Positions 1-5,183 of a stretch of DNA of 10,178 nucleotides are shown one piece after another (positions within the stretch are counted from its first letter, which is position 1; every line of letters starts with the position of its first letter). The notes under the pieces are model-generated. The model saw only the letters and a list, made by a program, of their open reading frames with translations, had not been told where the DNA came from and made no database searches. Location: NCBI GenBank assembly GCA_036940085.1, contig JALLBK010000603.1, positions 1 to 10,178 of the forward strand, in the 5' to 3' direction. A program made the position numbers and the translations under genes. This DNA is from Discostella pseudostelligera. Lineage: Eukaryota > Bacillariophyta > Thalassiosirophyceae > Thalassiosirales > Thalassiosiraceae.

Positions 1-304
1 ATCACCATGCACCATCGCCGTTCGCCGCATTGCCGGCAGGCATCGACGTCGACAATATCCATGCCAGCAAACACTCAACAACCCCATCAGTTTTTGCCAA
101 GCCGCGCAGAGATGAGAGATGAGCGCCACTGACACCAACAACTTCAACTGGATGTTGTCTCATAGAGAAACTAAAATTTTAACTTGGCATGGTGACCAGA
201 AAACCTCATGGCTTCAATTGCCAATTTCAATTGGAACCCAAACGATGGCACCTGAACCTTCACCTTCAAATAATTATTGATACTCAAGAACTCTCATTAT
301 CATT
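1..304. other. 5' flank of the DRC11-like gene; no gene supported
   Basis: This stretch precedes the ATG at 305 and should contain the promoter and 5' UTR of the DRC11-like gene. Around 213-236 lie two close copies of TTCAATTG, with CCAAT in both orientations (GCCAATT, then ATTGG). They could be CCAAT-type elements but are too short to be diagnostic. The leftmost ~120 bases are open in more than one frame on both strands without recognisable protein content, so they may be the edge of a neighbouring gene or simply spacer. I see no TATA box, RNA gene or repeat of note. Confidence 0.4.
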
Positions 305-3086
305 ATGTCAAGCGAATCGATAGATGTCCTATGGGATGAGTCAATTACCAAGCTCAAACAATTACTCCAGCAAGAAGAGGATATTCGACAACACGACGAA
401 TCGACGACTTCGAAATCGACATCATCGACACCATCAAATTATTCAATCTTCGATGCCTTTCATCATTTTGCCAAGCTGTACATCCAATACACAATCATCG
501 CATCGGATCTGAATTTCTGCTATGAATCATGCATACAGCCGCAGAAGCGTCAGGATATTAAGGTGATCTTAGAGCATATTCTTGGTAGGATATTGAATCT
601 TCGTCATTTGTTAGTGAAATGGTGTCCGCCCAATCCAGATGTTGTCGTTGCAACTGCAGGTGGAGGAGGGAAAGGAGGAGGAGCCGGCGGGGCAGGAGCA
701 CAAGCGCCATTTCCGTGGGAGTATTTTGATATCAGTACGGAGATGAAAGAATTATCGTGTCCTCCTTCCAGATTTGAAATGACGACGCCCAACTATTTTG
801 GGGAGAATCAGAAAGATGCGATTCTTCATCGCAATGCCACTGTTATCCGCTTGATGGAAGAGAAGTTTGGGTCAGAGATGAAAGTGTTGGAAAGTAAGGT
901 TTGGGCAGTTGAGGAGACTGCAGCAGAAACAGAGGAGAATTTGTACAGAAGAAAGACAGCAAAAGTATCGAATGTTGACGGAGGTCAAAAGGAGGTCTCG
1001 AGGGTTGAGTCGATGCATGACGTTCCGCCCGAACAAGCAGCAACAACAATTCAGCCAATTGTTCGTGGTCATCTCTCCAGGAAATTGACGGCAAATGCAA
1101 AGCAATGGCTCGACAGATTTGTTGGACTAACCGGGTTCAGCAACGACGATCGACCCGAATTTGTCAAGCTTGAGAAAAACCTCATCGATATTCGCCAGCG
1201 TCGGAAGCAAGAACAGCAATATTGTAAAGAAAGCTACGATAATGATTTGCTTCGGTTGAAAGATGTTGTTAGAGAAGAAGAAGGATTTGCAATGCAAGAT
1301 GAGCTACGAGAGGAACGAATCAAATGGATCACTGAGCAAACAATCAGTAACAATGCACTTCCGGAGTCATTTGAAGGATTCTATGCTAGTGATGAATCAC
1401 CCGACGACAAAGAAAACGAGCCGAAATTAGTGAGTGCGAGCAAGGACAAAACTGTCAAGGGTTCCAAGGACGCAGACAGAACAAGCAAAAACAAAAAGTC
1501 GGCGGAGGTGGAACTAGTCGAACGTCCCGTCTTACGTGCATCAACGTTATTGCTAGATCCAATCAAACATTGCGTTCAAATATATGATGAACGATGGAAG
1601 CACAGAAATGTCGGCCCTGATCGTATTCCATCGCAGCAGCACGATGTCGAAATGGCGAAGAGGTTGATTGTTCGAGATCAAGTGAAGAGTGAGCTAACGA
1701 AGAAAATCGAGGACAAGCTTCTCTCGAACATACACAAAATAAATGCTGCCCAAGAAGGAAGTGCTAGTACCAACAAGTCAAAGTCAAAGTCAAAGAATAA
1801 AGAGAAGGGCGAGAGTCAAAAGGCGGCCAAGACAGGCAAAAAGGCAGGCACGAAGGAAAAACCGCTACCCGGGGAAGCACTACCTGGGATGAAAGACAAG
1901 AGTGTTGAGGAGATGCTTGGCGTTCTGGTCCAACATGGTCTTGTAGTTATCCCGAAAGGCTTCACTCTTAAGGACTTTATTGGAGGTTTCGAGAATGATC
2001 GACCCGCATCACTGAGGAAAGTTGAACAGGTAAGGATACTTCAGCGACAATCGCAATCAACTTCGTCAGAATACAAAATACAACACTCATGCATTCCATG
2101 TACCTTTGAAGGAGAGGTGGATTCCAGACCATCCAAGTGCCTTTCAACTAAGGAAATCGGTGATGGAATATTGCATTCTTCCACTTGGATCCCAATCTAT
2201 CAGAACAAGTATCCAAGACAATGAAAACGTTCGCTCGATACTATTCTACGGCCCGGAGGGATCGGGTAAAACTCGCATGGTCCAAACGATCGCATCAGAG
2301 ATCGGAGCAGTTTTGATTCATCTTTCATCATCGTCAATTGGGAATTCATTTGGAGGGAAAGACGGAGCCACGGCACTTATTCACATGGCGTTTACTGTTG
2401 CAAAATCAAAGGAATATGCTCCAGTCATACTGTATATCGACAACTGTCATGAATTTTTCTTGGGAAAGTCCAAACGGCGCGGTATGAACTCTCCAGCCAC
2501 CATCATCAATGCCGAAATGCAACGGTTTCAAAGAGACTTGCTTGTGTACAAAAATCAAGCGCTAAGGAAGGAAGATCGAGTACTTGTGATTGGTTGTACC
2601 AACGTGCCTGAGTATAGTGATGTCAAACTGATGAGGTGGAAGGGTAGCGATGGCAAACCCGAAAAGCAGGGATTTTTCGATCGATCTCTCTACTTCTCAC
2701 GAGCGAACCATGCCGACCGGGAAATGTTATGGAAGGAGTTCATACGGCAACGACTTTCCGAATGCAAGTGCAAACAAGAGGAATCGTCAATGAAGCTACC
2801 CACACTAGATTTTGATGCATTGGCATGCATGTCAGATGGCTTCAATGCTGGCGAAATTTTATCCATTGTCAATTCAGTCGTTACCGACGATAGAGTGGCT
2901 AATTTCTTATCCACGCCCTTGTCCGAGTACGACTTTGCTCGTTACTTCCCTCGGAGGATACAACAATCAAATGACAATGACGACGATACTCGCTTTCTTA
3001 ATTTTACACGTCAAATCACCAACTTGGACTCGGTGTGGAAACTCATGCACGGAGGAGGTGCAGAACAACAAACGAAGAAGAAGTGA
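305..3086 (+). CDS. DRC11/IQCA1-like protein (IQ motif + AAA domain), nexin-dynein regulatory complex
   Basis: Two exons: 305-2029 (575 codons, phase 0) and about 2112-3086, giving roughly 899 residues (human IQCA1 is of similar size, a little over 800). DRC11 is a subunit of the nexin-dynein regulatory complex, which links outer doublets of motile axonemes and transmits control to dynein arms. Seen in order: an N-terminal region with a Gly-rich insert near residues 118-131; a consensus IQ motif at about 249-260 (IQPIVRGHLSRK), a calmodulin-type site; long charged helical regions; a Lys-rich linker at about 490-520; the family block KSVEEMLGVLVQHGLV followed by TLKDFIGGF; then the AAA domain. 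That domain begins at the family-typical EYCILPLGS and has an intact Walker A (GPEGSGKT, about 622-629), sensor-1-like CTN, FDR as candidate arginine finger, and DGFNAGEI near sensor 2. Walker B reads LYIDN, so the catalytic Glu is Asn. The TGA stop lies at 3084-3086. The family call is from recognised motif order, not a database search. Confidence 0.85.
1775..1795 (+). repeat. Hexanucleotide repeat AAGTCA encoding Lys-Ser
   Basis: There are three perfect tandem copies of AAGTCA plus half a copy inside exon 1 of the DRC11-like gene. They encode alternating Lys-Ser in the Lys-rich linker before the AAA domain. The repeat is in frame, so copy-number change would lengthen or shorten the linker by two residues per unit. 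A Lys-rich linker at this place is typical of DRC11 proteins. Confidence 0.75.
2030..2111 (+). other. Intron of the DRC11-like gene (acceptor uncertain)
   Basis: The donor CAG|GTAAGG at 2030 is strong. The frame before it reaches no homologous sequence beyond this point, while the AAA domain continues in a different frame, so an intron is required. The donor leaves phase 0. Three phase-0 acceptors exist: after GTCAG (2069; a 40-nt intron with the best acceptor but an unusually short length), after GAAG (2111; 82 nt) and after GGAG (2114; 85 nt). I chose 2111 because its length matches the other introns here. The choice changes the protein by only 1-14 residues upstream of the AAA core. Confidence 0.7.
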
Positions 3087-3679
3087 AATGTCGCACGAAC
3101 GGGAAAGCAACCCCACTCACGCTTTCGACCACACAATAGTTCAGTAGAACATAAACTAACATAAGACATGCATGCCATGAGTAGCAATGAGCCGATTTTG
3201 ATAGCGAGGAACAACAACATGACGTCTTCATGTCTTTTGTAGTGAATATATTGAATCCTATGTAGAAATGACTTCTTTGTGTCTTTCGTTATATCAATTC
3301 CTCCATTGAAATTGCACAGTAGTAAGTTTTACTGGTAGGAGCGAATGGTAGAAAAGTACTGGTCATACTTATTCCTACCTACAGTCTTTTGGCTCCACTA
3401 CCACCTTGGACGTGAGTAGGCAGTGATTGAACAGTAGCTTGGAACATTCAATACCAATACATTTAAATTACAATATCTATTGCTATTGGAACTGTGCCTC
3501 TGGTCGGCACTATGGACTATGATGTGATAAGAATTGCAGTTTTGATTCTCTTCGCGCCGCCATCATCTCCGCAACCTCGTCGCTCATCTCTCAACCTCTC
3601 TCAACCAACAAACGTTTCCATTCTAATGATTCGTTCGCACTTTTCACATGTCATCCTCTTCTACTCCTATGTAGTATCA
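3087..3679. other. Convergent intergenic region between DRC11-like and RING genes
   Basis: About 590 bp between two stop codons facing each other. It should hold both 3' UTRs and polyadenylation sites. I see no convincing coding sequence. A weak inverted repeat (GGTAGGA at 3334-3340 and TCCTACC at 3373-3379) is separated by 32 bases and is too short to call a terminator or a transposon end. The stretch 3545-3660 is rich in C/T and free of gene-like composition. Confidence 0.5.
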
Positions 3680-4762
3680 CTACCTCTCCTCCCATCCCGC
3701 AAATCGAACGTTTGCGTCGGCATGTATCACCCTCCTTCGACATAATGGACATTCATCATGACCTTGCAAAAGCCAAGCCACTAAACATTCTTTATGAAAG
3801 ATGTGATCACACCCGGTGTAGTATGATGTTGGAGTAGTACCGGAGGAAGATGTAGGAGGAGTATCGCCACCATCTTTCGCCCAGGCAATTATATCATTTG
3901 GAGAGTATTGCTCGAGACAGATGGAGCATTCAGTTCTATTGGAATGATGCGGTGAGGAGTTGTGAGTTGCGCTGATGCAGATATTATCACTGATGTTGTT
4001 ATTGGCCTGCTGCTGCGGTGCTTGATGTTGTTGAGAAGAATCAATAGCAATATTTGGATCGCTTTGTTGACGACGACTGAAGCTTCTCCATAATCGACCA
4101 ACGGCCGTCATCGTTTTTGGTGTAACATTAGTAACAATTGATGTTGTCGTGTCTTCCGCCGGGGGTGATAATGGCGGCGCAGAAGGTGCGACGGCAGTAG
4201 GAGGTAGCGGCTCATTCAGCTCTGCATTGGAGAGTGAAGTGCTTCCCTTCTCACCAATATTCTCTTCCCATACCTTTATTGCAGGGTTAGAAGTCGATTC
4301 CCTTGCACTTGTTGCATGCCCATTAATTCGTCCGAGCTCTTCATCCTCATTCTCCAGAACGGAACCATCCCCACCCCGTGATATAGCCAACAGTCGCAAC
4401 AGATCAATCACACTCTCCTCCCGATCAATTTGCCGAACGAATAGATTTTGACGGATAAGTTCCTTTCTTGCCTCCAGATCACTTTCCGACAATGTATCTG
4501 TGGCTCCCGATGCCGCCGACACCCCAAGCCGTCTTCCATCTCTCCCCCTTCTTTGAGCTATGGTTTCACGCAATCTACGTATATCATCGAGATCATTGTT
4601 CCCTTCTCCCACACCTTGTTGTTGCTGTTGCTCCCGATGCTGCTGAGATAATTGGTGCTGCAGCTGTTGTTGTTGCTGCAACATCAACAATCGTCCACAG
4701 CATCGAAATATTATGAAGCATATGGCGAAGCATATGAATATTTCGACGAAGAAGAGGCTCAT
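3680..4762 (-). CDS. Membrane-anchored RING-H2 finger protein, putative E3 ubiquitin ligase
   Basis: Single exon, 360 residues. The ATG at 4762 is the first in frame; the frame stays open upstream only to a TAA at 4835-4837 without another ATG. From that start the protein opens with a hydrophobic segment at residues 3-19, ending in RCCGR, which looks like a signal anchor for an endomembrane or the plasma membrane. A Gln-rich stretch (about 28-49), a charged region and a Ser/Thr/Pro/Gln-rich linker follow. The C-terminal RING-H2 is complete: C279-x2-C282-x35-C318-x1-H320-x2-H323-x2-C326-x11-C338-x2-C341. A Trp lies between the sixth and seventh ligands (W330) and a Pro follows C338 (CPLCRR), as in active E3s that bind E2 enzymes. 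The 35-residue first loop is long but within the RING range. By family it should transfer ubiquitin from an E2 to substrates at the cytosolic face of a membrane; the substrate is unknown. It shares a promoter region with the divergent kinase gene. Confidence 0.85.
   Translation of the reverse strand: MSLFFVEIFICFAICFIIFRCCGRLLMLQQQQQLQHQLSQQHREQQQQQGVGEGNNDLDDIRRLRETIAQRRGRDGRRLGVSAASGATDTLSESDLEARKELIRQNLFVRQIDREESVIDLLRLLAISRGGDGSVLENEDEELGRINGHATSARESTSNPAIKVWEENIGEKGSTSLSNAELNEPLPPTAVAPSAPPLSPPAEDTTTSIVTNVTPKTMTAVGRLWRSFSRRQQSDPNIAIDSSQQHQAPQQQANNNISDNICISATHNSSPHHSNRTECSICLEQYSPNDIIAWAKDGGDTPPTSSSGTTPTSYYTGCDHIFHKECLVAWLLQGHDECPLCRRRVIHADANVRFAGWEER
4617..4685 (-). repeat. CAA/CAG-type trinucleotide tract encoding the poly-Gln region of the RING protein
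   Basis: An imperfect run of TTG/CTG triplets on the plus strand (CAA/CAG on the coding strand) encodes the Gln-rich segment just after the membrane anchor. It is interrupted by other codons, so it is probably stable in length. It accounts for several spurious open frames on the opposite strand. Confidence 0.75.
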
Positions 4763-4922
4763 CTTATTGCGGCTGATTGCTGTTGCAGCTTCTGCTGCTG
4801 GGATTGGCCATTCCGTGAGGGCAATAATTATCAATTATTGATCGTGTGGTATGATCGTCGATGAGCCAAATGTAAGTATCGTGAGCGTGAGGTGGTGGGT
4901 GGGGAAGAGGGGAAATTCATTC

Positions 4923-4958
4923 AAATGGCGGGATGAATGGGAGGCGAAAATGGCGGGA
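4923..4958 (+). promoter_or_regulatory. Direct pair of AAATGGCGGGA elements (E2F-like)
   Basis: AAATGGCGGGA occurs at 4923-4933 and again at 4948-4958, both in the orientation of the kinase gene, with start-to-start spacing of 25 bp. The core GGCGGGA is shared with the inverted pair at 5049-5083. The A/T-rich 5' side followed by GGCGGGA resembles E2F/DP sites, with one mismatch to the plant-type consensus WTTSSCSS. Repetition within a promoter supports function; factor identity is inferred. Confidence 0.45.
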
Positions 4959-5048
4959 AGGGAACGGTGGCGAAGTCAAAGACGATATTCCCCCCATTTT
5001 AGTCTCCACGTGGCATTTCTTGGTGGCCCAAGCGTAAGCGGTGAATGT

Positions 5049-5083
5049 TCCCGCCAAATCATGCGATCCATATTTTGGCGGGA
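5049..5083. promoter_or_regulatory. Perfect 10-bp inverted repeat TCCCGCCAAA / TTTGGCGGGA (E2F-like)
   Basis: TCCCGCCAAA at 5049-5058 and its exact reverse complement TTTGGCGGGA at 5074-5083 are separated by 15 bases. TTTGGCGG fits the E2F/DP consensus WTTSSCSS exactly. The pair lies about 100-135 bp upstream of the kinase ATG. E2F/DP factors control S-phase and cell-cycle genes in eukaryotes, diatoms included; that they act here is inference. Confidence 0.5.
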
Positions 5084-5183
5084 GGGCGAATCTTACAGTT
5101 GTCGCCGCCGCCGACGACGACACCCAACTCCAATCCATAATCCATACCCATATCCGTATCCTTCATAATATTCATCGTTCAAT

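Larger units (their letters stand above)
4763..5183. promoter_or_regulatory. Divergent (head-to-head) promoter region of the RING and tandem-kinase genes
   Basis: A 421-bp spacer lies between two start codons pointing away from each other, so both promoters and 5' UTRs must lie here or be shared. Its middle part is rich in G/C compared with its surroundings and contains four GGCGGGA elements, listed separately. A short (CGC/GAC)-type triplet tract at about 5101-5122 and a pyrimidine/A-rich leader up to 5183 probably belong to the kinase 5' UTR. Frames open across this segment have no protein-like content. Confidence 0.6.

Noticed and set aside
1..62. Possible 5' end of a minus-strand gene starting at 62, reading into CRQCGERRWC
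   Set aside because: Only about 20 codons are visible, other frames are equally open, and the Cys pair alone is not evidence for a zinc-binding domain.
2030..2224. Read-through of the first DRC11 exon to a stop at 2222-2224
   Set aside because: The 65 residues past 2030 have no family similarity, while the conserved AAA sequence lies in another frame over 2112-2224; the donor at 2030 is strong.
3334..3379. Inverted repeat GGTAGGA/TCCTACC as a mobile-element end or terminator
   Set aside because: Arms of 7 bp with a 32-base gap are expected by chance; no target duplication or transposase is present.
3494..3745. Plus-strand open frame of about 83 codons in the convergent spacer
   Set aside because: It overlaps the 3' end of the RING gene, has composition expected of C/T-rich non-coding sequence and no recognisable motif.
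4763..4835. Extension of the RING protein upstream of Met at 4762 to a TTG at 4834
   Set aside because: It needs a non-ATG start directly after an in-frame TAA; the ATG at 4762 places the hydrophobic anchor at the N-terminus.
4149..4864. Several plus-strand open frames opposite the RING gene
   Set aside because: They are shadows of the minus-strand coding frame, driven by Gln- and Ser/Pro-rich codons.
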